Of a stretch of DNA of 5,712 bases, positions 1 through 4,486 are shown piece after piece; within the stretch, counting starts at the first letter, position 1; each line of letters opens with the position of its first letter. Both the position numbers and the translations under genes were made by a program. Location of the stretch: contig CAMKTW010000107.1 of NCBI GenBank assembly GCA_946415795.1, forward strand, positions 1 to 5,712. The letters are read 5' to 3'. A model generated the notes under the pieces. It made no database searches. It worked only from the letters and a program-made list of their open reading frames with translations, and was not told the DNA's origin. The DNA is from an uncultured Bacteroidales bacterium (GTDB lineage: Bacteria; Bacteroidota; Bacteroidia; Bacteroidales; UBA932).

Positions 1-2
1 AC

Positions 3-200
3 ACCCATGAACATTTTTACTTTGGGTCGGCGGCAGCCATGTTCGAAGACTCCAGGGTAAAGTCATTATTAAAAATCAAATACCAGACCTTCCGCACCAA
101 GCGCATCACCCCCGGCAAACCCTATGAGAACGAGTTCGTCATCGTCCGCAAAGGCAACCTGAGCACCATCGACCACAAAGTGCTGGCAGAGCTGCTTTAG
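3..200 (+). CDS. C-terminal end of an unrecognised protein (partial, 5' truncated)
   Basis: An open frame enters from the left edge and ends at TAG 198-200, giving 65 residues. It starts THEHFYFGSAAAMFEDSR and ends NLSTIDHKVLAELL. Codon choice is clean (GC-rich third positions, no rare-looking runs), and the residues look like a folded C-terminal domain: an aromatic HFYFGS segment, a basic stretch KIKYQTFRTKR, then PYENEFVIVRKG. I have a vague impression of similar short Bacteroidetes proteins with FYFGS and YEN..IVRKG segments, but I cannot name the family. No start is visible; the ATG at 39-41 is in frame but would remove the conserved-looking HFYFGS part. The next downstream feature is the low-complexity tract, so nothing suggests an operon partner. 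Confidence 0.6.
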   Translation, partial: THEHFYFGSAAAMFEDSRVKSLLKIKYQTFRTKRITPGKPYENEFVIVRKGNLSTIDHKVLAELL

Positions 201-223
201 AGCCGGGGATTGTCTTATCTGCG

Positions 224-376
224 CCCGCTCTTTTGCTCTCCCGTTCACTCTTTTGCTCGCCAGCTCTCCAGCTCTCCAGTTCTCTCGCTCTCCCGCTCTC
301 CAGTTCTCTCGCTCTCCCGCTCTCTCGCTCACTCTTTTGCTCTCCCGCTCTCCAGCTCTCTCGCTCTCCCGCTCCC
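224..376. repeat. Polypyrimidine/polypurine low-complexity tract
   Basis: The + strand is almost entirely C and T with spaced G and A, built from variants of CTCTCGCTCTCCCG and CTCTCCAGTT. A clear 24-bp direct repeat starts at 276 and again at 300. The motif CACTCTTTTGCTC occurs twice, near 246 and near 330. It begins about 20 bp after the stop at 200 and ends just before the first repeat unit at 384. All + frames stay open through it only because the repeat lacks stops; the encoded Ser/Leu/Arg/Pro strings look artefactual. It resembles a VNTR or microsatellite that can expand by slippage. No gene is seen here. Confidence 0.8.
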
Positions 377-383
377 GGTGCTT

Positions 384-449
384 ATACCGGTCCACGGGTG
401 CTGCAGGGAACCGTCAACATCCAAGTCAACTCTGTGGCCTTTGCCGACC
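384..449 (+). repeat. 66-bp half-element (left arm of the RAYT-associated hairpin), copy A0
   Basis: The unit starts ATACCGGTCCAC at 384 and ends CCTTTGCCGACC at 449, directly joining the full hairpin element at 450. It matches the three tandem units at 1744-1941 at nearly every position (for example GGGAACC here against GGGTACC there). Its first 34 nt match the left half of the 80-nt hairpin elements; the rest has no counterpart in their right half. It therefore carries the left inverted arm without a partner. Confidence 0.85.
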
Positions 450-529
450 ATACCGGTCCACGGTAGATGCAGTGTATGGTCAAATACGGCCGTTATTGCT
501 CATAGGGGTACAGTCGCTTGGACCGGTAT
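450..529 (+). repeat. 80-nt hairpin element H1 (RAYT-associated palindromic repeat)
   Basis: The perfect 11-bp inverted arms ATACCGGTCCA (450-460) and TGGACCGGTAT (519-529) enclose 58 nt. The centre (482-499) is a near-palindrome around CGGCCG. The element is preceded by CCTTTGCCGACC and followed by tail 530-565. It has the same 80-nt length and ends as H2 and H3. The left half is its most divergent part: GGTAGATGCAGTGTATGG replaces the H2 version. This is the architecture expected of a substrate for a REP-type transposase; function as a substrate, terminator or transcript-stabilising hairpin is inferred. Confidence 0.85.
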
Positions 530-565
530 CAGCACTACGCTGTATCCAACAGGCGGGCGGCATCG
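530..565 (-). repeat. Duplicate of the RAYT gene 3' end (tail of H1)
   Basis: This stretch matches 658-693, which holds the end of the transposase gene, at 34 of 36 positions. Read on the minus strand in the transposase frame it still gives DAARLLDTA followed by TAG. The one change inside those codons (GCT to GCC, alanine) is synonymous. It is a detached copy of the transposase 3' terminus lying directly behind hairpin H1. Confidence 0.85.
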
Positions 566-577
566 CCTTTGCCGACC

Positions 578-657
578 ATACCGGTCCACGGGTGCTGCAG
601 GGTACCGTCAAATACGGCCGTTATTGCTCATAGGGGTACAGTCACTTGGACCGGTAT
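578..657 (+). repeat. 80-nt hairpin element H2, immediately 3' of the RAYT gene
   Basis: The 11-bp inverted arms lie at 578-588 and 647-657. An inner pair GTACC (602-606) and GGTAC (635-639) flanks a central near-palindrome with CGGCCG at its core, so a nested stem can form. The transposase stop codon is at 663-665, only 5 bp beyond the right arm. The hairpin is thus the first structure transcribed after the transposase coding region and could act as its terminator or as the element end it recognises. Upstream CCTTTGCCGACC (566-577) is shared with the other copies. Confidence 0.88.
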
Positions 658-662
658 CTGCA

Positions 663-1541
663 CTACGCTGTATCCAACAGGCGAGCGGCATCGGAATATG
701 AAATGCCGCACACCCGGGCGATCTGATGCACACCGGCACTGAAGCGGAAACGAATCTGACGGAGAGTCTCGGCCTGCTCATTGACAGATAGGTTCCTGAA
801 TGCCGTCTTCTTAAACATACTTTGCAAAAGGTCTGGCAGCGCACCAAGTATCACCTGGTCCCTGAAAGCCGGCAAGTTCTCATCCTCCGATTCCAGGCGC
901 TTCCTGGCCTTGGAAGAACTGTTCAAAAAATACTGCATCCTCCTGGGATTATTGAAGATGGACTCTACCCTCTTCACGTCGACATACGACTCAGGCAGGA
1001 CATAACCCGCATCCGAAATCAGCCATCCATCCGGAAGTTTCACCGCCTCACCGCTATGCAACAGGCGGATTCTTTCACGGCCGGACAAGTCCCCAAGTCG
1101 ACGGGAATTAACCATGCCGGCCTGAAAGAACGCATTCCCGGTCCCCCACCGATACTGACATGGATGCAGGCAGATATTCGCCGCCACGCAGTTCATCTGC
1201 ACATAAGCCATTGCCCGTTCTATAGCCTCAAGCTCTTCTGTCGATATCTCCTTAATATCCAGACTGTTGCGACGGAGAAATTCTTTCGTGCCCCACTTCC
1301 GCCTCAGATACTGGGAATACCTGCCCTTAAAACTGTTCACAAACGCCTCCACCTCTGCCCGGGTTCCATATAGTACAAAATGCACGTGATTGGACATAAG
1401 GATGAACACCAGCACAATAACCCTCGGCGTCAGCACCGCCTGGATTGCCACATAGTTCATCCCTGTAGCAAAATCTTCATCATCCCTGAACCACAGCCCC
1501 TCTTCCAGATGTGCCGTTGTCACCAAATAATACCTCCTCAT
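663..1541 (-). CDS. REP-associated tyrosine transposase (RAYT), Y1/HUH superfamily
   Basis: This 292-residue protein carries an N-terminal Y1 transposase (IS200-like, Transposase_17) domain over about residues 1-135. The HUH metal-binding motif is in ILMSNHVHFVL, with H52 and H54. The likely nucleophile is Y113 in AYVQMNCVAANI, which corresponds to the Y-I-H-x-N-P-V-R-A type motif of RAYTs. Such enzymes cut and rejoin one strand at short palindromic elements. The long C-terminal part (about 140-292) includes SYVDVKRVE, SSKARKRLESEDEN and a final helix-turn-helix-like segment IARVCGISYSDAARLL. It is larger than the roughly 165-residue E. coli RAYT but fits the longer forms found in Bacteroidetes. 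The start ATG at 1541 has weak GAAAGAAGG upstream and lies about 100 nt below a good promoter. Nothing appears broken, so it is probably active. Both sides carry palindromic repeats of one family, which supports the RAYT call over a simple IS200 element. Confidence 0.92.
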   Translation of the reverse strand: MRRYYLVTTAHLEEGLWFRDDEDFATGMNYVAIQAVLTPRVIVLVFILMSNHVHFVLYGTRAEVEAFVNSFKGRYSQYLRRKWGTKEFLRRNSLDIKEISTEELEAIERAMAYVQMNCVAANICLHPCQYRWGTGNAFFQAGMVNSRRLGDLSGRERIRLLHSGEAVKLPDGWLISDAGYVLPESYVDVKRVESIFNNPRRMQYFLNSSSKARKRLESEDENLPAFRDQVILGALPDLLQSMFKKTAFRNLSVNEQAETLRQIRFRFSAGVHQIARVCGISYSDAARLLDTA

Positions 1542-1743
1542 GCCTTCTTTCGTTTTATTGTGCAGCAGCCTCGAATTATCCGGCTGGTCCGCCTACCCCG
1601 GCAGACCCCTGTCTTCCTAATCGCAGCACCGCCGCAAGAACTTTCTACAAATATAAGTAAAATGTTGACAACCTCCAAATATTTTTTCAACCGATTTCAA
1701 AAAAATGTTGATACATATATTTACTTTGCCACTTTCGCCGACC
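1542..1743. other. RAYT leader and AT-rich gap before the right repeat array
   Basis: No gene is seen here. Positions 1542-1641 would be the untranslated leader of the minus-strand transposase, and 1648-1679 its promoter. Positions 1680-1735 are AT-rich, with T and A runs, and form the junction to the tandem repeats. On the + strand 1716-1728 holds weak matches to a -7 box (TATATTTA, TTACTTTG) with no TTTG at proper spacing, so I do not call a + promoter. Confidence 0.5.
1648..1679 (-). promoter_or_regulatory. Bacteroidetes-type promoter of the RAYT gene
   Basis: On the minus strand TTTG (1676-1679) is followed by a 20-nt spacer and TATATTTG (1648-1655). This matches the Bacteroidetes primary sigma factor consensus TTTG-N19-21-TAnnTTTG exactly. 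Transcription would start near 1641, about 100 nt before the transposase ATG. The site, spacer included, is 28/33 identical to the promoter at 5174-5205 over 33 nt. Confidence 0.78.
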
Positions 1744-1941
1744 ATACCGGTCCACGAGTGCTGCAGGGTACCGTCAACATCCAGGTCAACTCTGTGGCCT
1801 TTGCCGACCATACCGGTCCACGAGTGCTGCATGGTACCATCAACACCCAGGTCAACTCTGTGGCCTTTGCCGACCATACCGGTCCACGAGTGCGGGAGGG
1901 TGCCGTCAACACCCAGGTCAACTCTGTGGCCTTTGCCGACC
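1744..1941 (+). repeat. Three tandem 66-bp half-elements (A1-A3)
   Basis: Units lie at 1744-1809, 1810-1875 and 1876-1941. Each begins ATACCGGTCCACGAGTGC and ends GTGGCCTTTGCCGACC. They differ from each other by a few substitutions, mostly around GCTGCAGGGTACCGTC. Each carries the left arm of the 80-nt hairpin but no right arm. The array ends directly in the complete hairpin H3. Because 66 is a multiple of three, several frames stay open and produce 22-residue peptide repeats, which I regard as artefactual. Confidence 0.88.
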
Positions 1942-2021
1942 ATACCGGTCCACAGATGCGGCAGGGTATGGTCAAATACGGCCGGAATTGCTTATAGGGG
2001 TACAGTCACTTGGACCGGTAT
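1942..2021 (+). repeat. 80-nt hairpin element H3
   Basis: Perfect 11-bp arms lie at 1942-1952 and 2011-2021, with the same 80-nt length and internal layout as H1 and H2. The central palindrome differs from the others: ATACGGCCGGAAT keeps CCGG-type self-complementarity around a shifted core. It closes the tandem half-element array and sits in the divergent region between the transposase and the glycosylase gene. Confidence 0.85.
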
Positions 2022-2052
2022 CTGCACCAAGCTGTATCCAGCAGGCGGGCGG
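2022..2052 (-). repeat. Diverged duplicate of the RAYT gene 3' end (tail of H3)
   Basis: On the minus strand this reads ARLLDTA followed by TGG where the transposase has TAG. The three differences inside the seven sense codons are all synonymous (GCT/GCC Ala, TTG/CTG Leu, GCG/GCT Ala). The similarity to the transposase stops at 2052. The sequence beyond, up to 2129, shows no gene or repeat that I recognise. Confidence 0.78.
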
Positions 2053-2129
2053 TCACCATAAACGGGCTTTGCTTCCGGCAACGGCAGAGAGCATACTCGC
2101 GTGAAAGCCTCAAGAGCCGGACCCCGCGC

Positions 2130-2207
2130 GATTTCAGAAATGGACCCGTTCGATTTCAGAAATGGACCCGTTCGATTTCAGAAATGGACCCGTGCGATTT
2201 CAGAAAT
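2130..2207 (+). repeat. 22-bp tandem repeat with four ATTTCAGAAAT palindromes
   Basis: The unit GATTTCAGAAATGGACCCGT plus two bases repeats at 2130, 2152 and 2174, with a partial fourth at 2196. Each copy holds the odd palindrome ATTTCAGAAAT (5-bp arms around a central A) at 2131-2141, 2153-2163, 2175-2185 and 2197-2207. The 22-bp spacing is about two helical turns, so all four lie on one face of the DNA. The array ends 18 bp before the glycosylase ATG at 2226. An operator array for a dimeric protein is plausible; iterons or simple expansion are alternatives. Confidence 0.75.
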
Positions 2208-2225
2208 AATCAGTAACTTAGCGCT

Positions 2226-3053
2226 ATGAAAGTCAATGGCAGCAATCCCGGCAGCAACCCCGGCAGCAACCCCGGCAGCAATCCCGGCAGCAACCCCGGC
2301 AGCAACCCCGGCAGCAATCCCAACTGCAGCCCCATAAAAAATCGGAGCCGCCGAAGCGACACACGTCAAGACCGTCCCGTAGAGCGCCATCCCTTTGAGC
2401 CGTTCCTGCCCGCGGGAGCGCGGATGCTCTTTCTGGGCAGCTTCCCGCCACAGCCGCACCGCTGGTGCATGCCCTTCTACTACCCCAACTGGATCAACGA
2501 CTTCTGGCGCATCATGGGGCTGGTCCACTTCGGGGACAAGGACCATTTCTGCCAGACCCGGGAAAAGCGCTTTGACGAAGCAGCCATACGGCGGTTCTGT
2601 GCCGATGCCGGCCTCGCCTTCTACGACACCGCCTGCGAAGTGCGCCGCCTCCGGGACAACGCCTCCGACGCCTTCCTGGAAGTGGTCACCCCCACCGACA
2701 TCCGCGCCCTTCTGGATCGCATTCCCCACTGCAGGATGCTCATCACCACAGGCGAAAAAGCTACCGGCGTTGTCGCCGAAAGCTTCGGATGCCCCGTTCC
2801 GGATGTGGGAGCATATGTCGATATTGACCTTAGAAGCATGGGGCCCGACAGTCTGCACCACGACGGCCTTAGCAGCATGGGACCCGGCAGGCAGGATAGC
2901 GCCGGCCTTAGCAGCATGGGGCCCGGCAACCAAGATGGCGCCGGAATGAACACCGTCAGGCGGCTGCGCTTCTGGAGGATGCCTTCATCGTCCCGCGCCT
3001 ATCCCCTTCCACTCGAGCGCAAAGCCGAATTCTACCGCCGGCTGTTCATCTGA
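2226..3053 (+). CDS. Uracil-DNA glycosylase superfamily protein with in-frame repeat insertions
   Basis: This predicted base-excision DNA glycosylase of 275 residues would remove uracil or a related deaminated base such as hypoxanthine; the exact substrate cannot be read from sequence. Core motifs appear in the usual order: FLGSFPP (69-75), YPNWINDFW (86-94), LAFYDT (130-135), TTGEKA (174-179) and RFWRMPSSSRAYPL (248-261). The last corresponds to the DNA-intercalation loop motif region. Two features look foreign to the fold. Residues 5-32 are (S-N-P-G) repeats made by seven 12-bp units. Residues 202-240 are three 13-residue repeats (L-S/R-S-M-G-P...) inserted before the final motif. The recognisable domain begins near residue 55 (RHPFEPFLPAGAR), so the ATG at 2226 is the first in frame but a later, non-ATG start is possible. 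It ends 4 bp from the convergent peroxiredoxin gene, with no terminator visible between. Confidence 0.85.
   Translation: MKVNGSNPGSNPGSNPGSNPGSNPGSNPGSNPNCSPIKNRSRRSDTRQDRPVERHPFEPFLPAGARMLFLGSFPPQPHRWCMPFYYPNWINDFWRIMGLVHFGDKDHFCQTREKRFDEAAIRRFCADAGLAFYDTACEVRRLRDNASDAFLEVVTPTDIRALLDRIPHCRMLITTGEKATGVVAESFGCPVPDVGAYVDIDLRSMGPDSLHHDGLSSMGPGRQDSAGLSSMGPGNQDGAGMNTVRRLRFWRMPSSSRAYPLPLERKAEFYRRLFI
2238..2321 (+). repeat. 12-bp tandem repeat, seven copies, inside the glycosylase gene
   Basis: GGCAGCAAYCCC is repeated seven times without interruption, varying only at one C/T position. It encodes Gly-Ser-Asn-Pro repeats at the N-terminus. The copy number can change by slippage without shifting the frame. 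Confidence 0.93.
2829..2945 (+). repeat. 39-bp tandem repeat, three copies, inside the glycosylase gene
   Basis: Units at 2829-2867, 2868-2906 and 2907-2945 encode LRSMGPDSLHHDG, LSSMGPGRQDSAG and LSSMGPGNQDGAG. The insertion lies between the GAYVDID strand and the RFWRMPSSS motif, probably in a surface loop. Its length is a multiple of three, so the frame is kept. Confidence 0.88.
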
Positions 3054-3057
3054 TTGC

Positions 3058-3501
3058 CTAAAGGATTTGCGCGGCGGCATTCCTGGTGTCCACCTTCTCG
3101 ATGATGCGTTCAAGGATGCCGGCTTCGTTGAAGATAAACGTGCGGCGGAGAGTGCCCATCACCGTTTTTCCGTACATCTTTTTCTCGCCCCAGGCGCCGA
3201 ATGCCTGCAGCATCTGTGTCGATGTGTCCGACAGCAGACGGAACGGCAGCTCGTACTTGGCACGGAAGCCGGTGTGGGACTTGGCGCTGTCCTTGCTCAC
3301 ACCCACGACGTTGTAGCCGGCTTCGGTGAGCGCGGCGTAATTGTCCCGGAAGCTGCAGGCCTCCGCCGTGCAGCCGGACGTGTTGTCTTTGGGATAGAAG
3401 TAGATGATGGTCTTCTTCCCGATAAAGTCCTCTGACCGGACGGTTTTCCCGTCCTGGTCCACCACCTCGAAGGATGGCATCTTGTCTCCAATCTTGAGCA
3501 T
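3058..3501 (-). CDS. bcp: Thioredoxin-dependent thiol peroxidase, Bcp/PrxQ-type peroxiredoxin
   Basis: This cytosolic AhpC/TSA-family peroxidase reduces hydrogen and organic peroxides with electrons from thioredoxin. It is 147 residues from the ATG at 3501, a normal length for Bcp. The thioredoxin-like fold starts at once (MLKIGDKMPSFEVVDQDG). The active site YFYPKDNTSGCTAEAC gives peroxidatic C44 and resolving C49, the five-residue spacing of the atypical 2-Cys BCP class. The conserved arginine after the GVSKDS and LLSDTS segments is in TLRRTFIF. An in-frame ATG at 3549 lies upstream, but it would lengthen the protein beyond the family start and falls inside the promoter, so 3501 is preferred. 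The gene is divergent from the alkylation repair gene and convergent with the glycosylase. No signal peptide is seen. Confidence 0.95.
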   Translation of the reverse strand: MLKIGDKMPSFEVVDQDGKTVRSEDFIGKKTIIYFYPKDNTSGCTAEACSFRDNYAALTEAGYNVVGVSKDSAKSHTGFRAKYELPFRLLSDTSTQMLQAFGAWGEKKMYGKTVMGTLRRTFIFNEAGILERIIEKVDTRNAAAQIL

Positions 3502-3518
3502 AGTCGTTTTGCGTTTCC

Positions 3519-3550
3519 CAAATGTAGGCAATTTCCCTGGGAATGGCAAA
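3519..3550 (-). promoter_or_regulatory. Bacteroidetes-type promoter of bcp
   Basis: On the minus strand TTTG (3547-3550), a 20-nt spacer and TACATTTG (3519-3526) match the Bacteroidetes consensus. The expected transcription start is near 3512, leaving about 11 nt before the ATG at 3501. This supports the shorter start of the peroxiredoxin. Confidence 0.75.
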
Positions 3551-3580
3551 TGACGCTGAGGCCCATTCCGGAGAAATGCT

Positions 3581-3588
3581 TATATTTG
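3581..3588 (+). promoter_or_regulatory. Candidate -7 box of the alkylation repair gene
   Basis: TATATTTG is a perfect TAnnTTTG match 15 bp before the ATG at 3604. No TTTG lies at 19-21 nt spacing (3556-3561 reads CTGAGG), so the upstream box is poor. Its position just before the preferred start, and divergent from the bcp promoter, argues that it is real but weaker or activator-dependent. Confidence 0.45.
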
Positions 3589-3603
3589 GGGAAAACTGAT
3601 ACG

Positions 3604-4317
3604 ATGCTTAAGTTGGAAGACCGTATGATGGCGGCGGCGGATCCGTCGCAGGTAGAAGGCCTGAGCCGATTCTTCAAGACCGGCCCGGGGCAGTATGGAG
3701 AAGGAGATAAGTTCCTGGGAATCAAGGTGCCCGCGACGCGCCGCATTGTCAAGGAGTGCTGGCGCGAGACAGACTGGGCCGAGATCGGGCGATGCATCGG
3801 CAGCGAGTACCATGAGGTACGACTGGCCGCCCTGCTGGTCCTGGTGGAAATCTTTTCGCATGCCCGTAAAGACCCGGCGCTGCGGCAGCGCTGCGTGGAC
3901 TTCTACCTCGGGCATACCGACTGCATCAACAACTGGGACTTGGTTGACCTCTCCTGCTATCCCCTGCTGGGCGAATGGCTGCTGCCGCAACAGGACCGCA
4001 GCATCCTCTACGACCTTGCCCGCAACGGCCGGACAATCTGGGAACAGCGCATCGGCATAGTTTCCACAATGGCCTTCGTGCGGAACGGGCAGCTCGCCGA
4101 CACCTTTGCCATTTCCGACATTCTCCTCCACCATCCCCACGACCTCATCCACAAGGCGGTGGGCTGGCTGCTCCGCGAGGCCGGCAAACGCGACCAGGCC
4201 GCCCTGGAGGCATTTTTGCGCCCCCGCTACAGGCAGATGCCCCGCACCATGCTCCGTTACGCCATCGAGCGCTTCCCGGAAGCACTGCGGCAGGACTACC
4301 TCAATGGCAGAATCTAA
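3604..4317 (+). CDS. alkD: DNA alkylation repair protein, AlkD-like (HEAT-repeat glycosylase)
   Basis: This 237-residue all-helical HEAT-like repeat protein of the DNA alkylation repair family removes N3- and N7-alkylated purines to begin base-excision repair. The residues known to matter in Bacillus cereus AlkD (W109, D113, R148, W187) have apparent counterparts at nearly the same spacing. W111 and D115 are in INNWDLVDLS, R149 is in IWEQRIGIVST, and W188 is in KAVGWLLREAGKR. The N-terminal FFKTGPGQYGEGDKFLGIKVP segment is also typical. An in-frame ATG at 3550 exists, but the 18 residues it adds are unlike the family and overlap the -7 box, so 3604 is chosen; 3625 is a further option. No frame damage is seen. 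The gene is transcribed away from bcp and is followed by the GGCTGC repeat and hairpin H4. Confidence 0.93.
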   Translation: MLKLEDRMMAAADPSQVEGLSRFFKTGPGQYGEGDKFLGIKVPATRRIVKECWRETDWAEIGRCIGSEYHEVRLAALLVLVEIFSHARKDPALRQRCVDFYLGHTDCINNWDLVDLSCYPLLGEWLLPQQDRSILYDLARNGRTIWEQRIGIVSTMAFVRNGQLADTFAISDILLHHPHDLIHKAVGWLLREAGKRDQAALEAFLRPRYRQMPRTMLRYAIERFPEALRQDYLNGRI

Positions 4318-4346
4318 ACCGCATTATTTGTGATATCCACTTCCGT

Positions 4347-4370
4347 GGCTGCGGCTGCGGCTGCGGCTGC
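4347..4370 (+). repeat. GGCTGC hexanucleotide repeat, four copies
   Basis: Four perfect GGCTGC units lie in the intergenic stretch between the alkylation repair stop and hairpin H4. It is a short slippage-prone microsatellite with no other evident role. Confidence 0.85.
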
Positions 4371-4406
4371 GGGACGCCAGCTGGTGAGGAACCACCACCA
4401 CTGCTC

Positions 4407-4486
4407 ATACCGGTCCACTCGCGTGGCAGGGTACCGTCAAAAACGGCCGTTTTTGAGCATAGAGGTACACTACGGTGGACCTGTAG
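4407..4486 (+). repeat. Diverged 80-nt hairpin element H4
   Basis: The left arm ATACCGGTCCA (4407-4417) is identical to the other copies, and GGCAGGGTACCGTCAA follows as in H2. The right arm TGGACCTGTA (4476-4485) has diverged. The inner pair GTACC (4431-4435) / GGTAC (4464-4468) is kept. The centre is a perfect 20-bp palindrome at 4437-4456 (TCAAAAACGGCCGTTTTTGA). Neither the CCTTTGCCGACC leader nor the transposase-derived tail is present. It lies between two convergent genes and overlaps the stop of the minus-strand one, so it could also serve as a bidirectional terminator. Confidence 0.8.

Noticed and set aside
69..395. A minus-strand open frame rich in RERESERAGERE repeats
   Set aside because: It is the purine strand of the low-complexity tract joined to the antisense of the genuine + strand gene end at 3-200.
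210..701. Several + strand Ser/Leu/Arg/Pro-rich open frames over the pyrimidine tract and H1/H2
   Set aside because: They are low-complexity translations of CTCTCGCTC repeats running into structured repeats; three overlapping frames are equally open.
663..1541. A plain IS200/IS605 insertion sequence
   Set aside because: The protein is about twice the usual TnpA length, no TnpB is present, and multiple palindromic elements of one family occur both beside and away from the gene, which fits a RAYT better.
1716..1728. A + strand promoter reading into the right repeat array
   Set aside because: TATATTTA and TTACTTTG are each one base off the -7 box, and no TTTG lies 19-21 nt upstream.
1380..1997. 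A + strand open frame of 205 codons with 22-residue repeats (FADHTGPRV...)
   Set aside because: The first part is antisense to the transposase and the rest is the 66-bp repeat, which stays open in several frames because its length is a multiple of three. Differences between units do not favour any one frame.
384..2021. A CRISPR array
   Set aside because: The units are contiguous repeats without unique spacers of constant length, and no cas genes are present.
1705..2061. A + strand open frame of 118 codons over the repeat array (repeating PLPTIPVHECCRVPSTPRSTLW-like units)
   Set aside because: It is another frame of the same tandem repeats, with no promoter at proper spacing and no recognisable domain.
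2178..2933. A minus-strand open frame of 251 codons
   Set aside because: It is antisense to the glycosylase gene, with Ala/Gly/Val repeats produced by the 12-bp and 39-bp repeats. The + strand carries clear family motifs.
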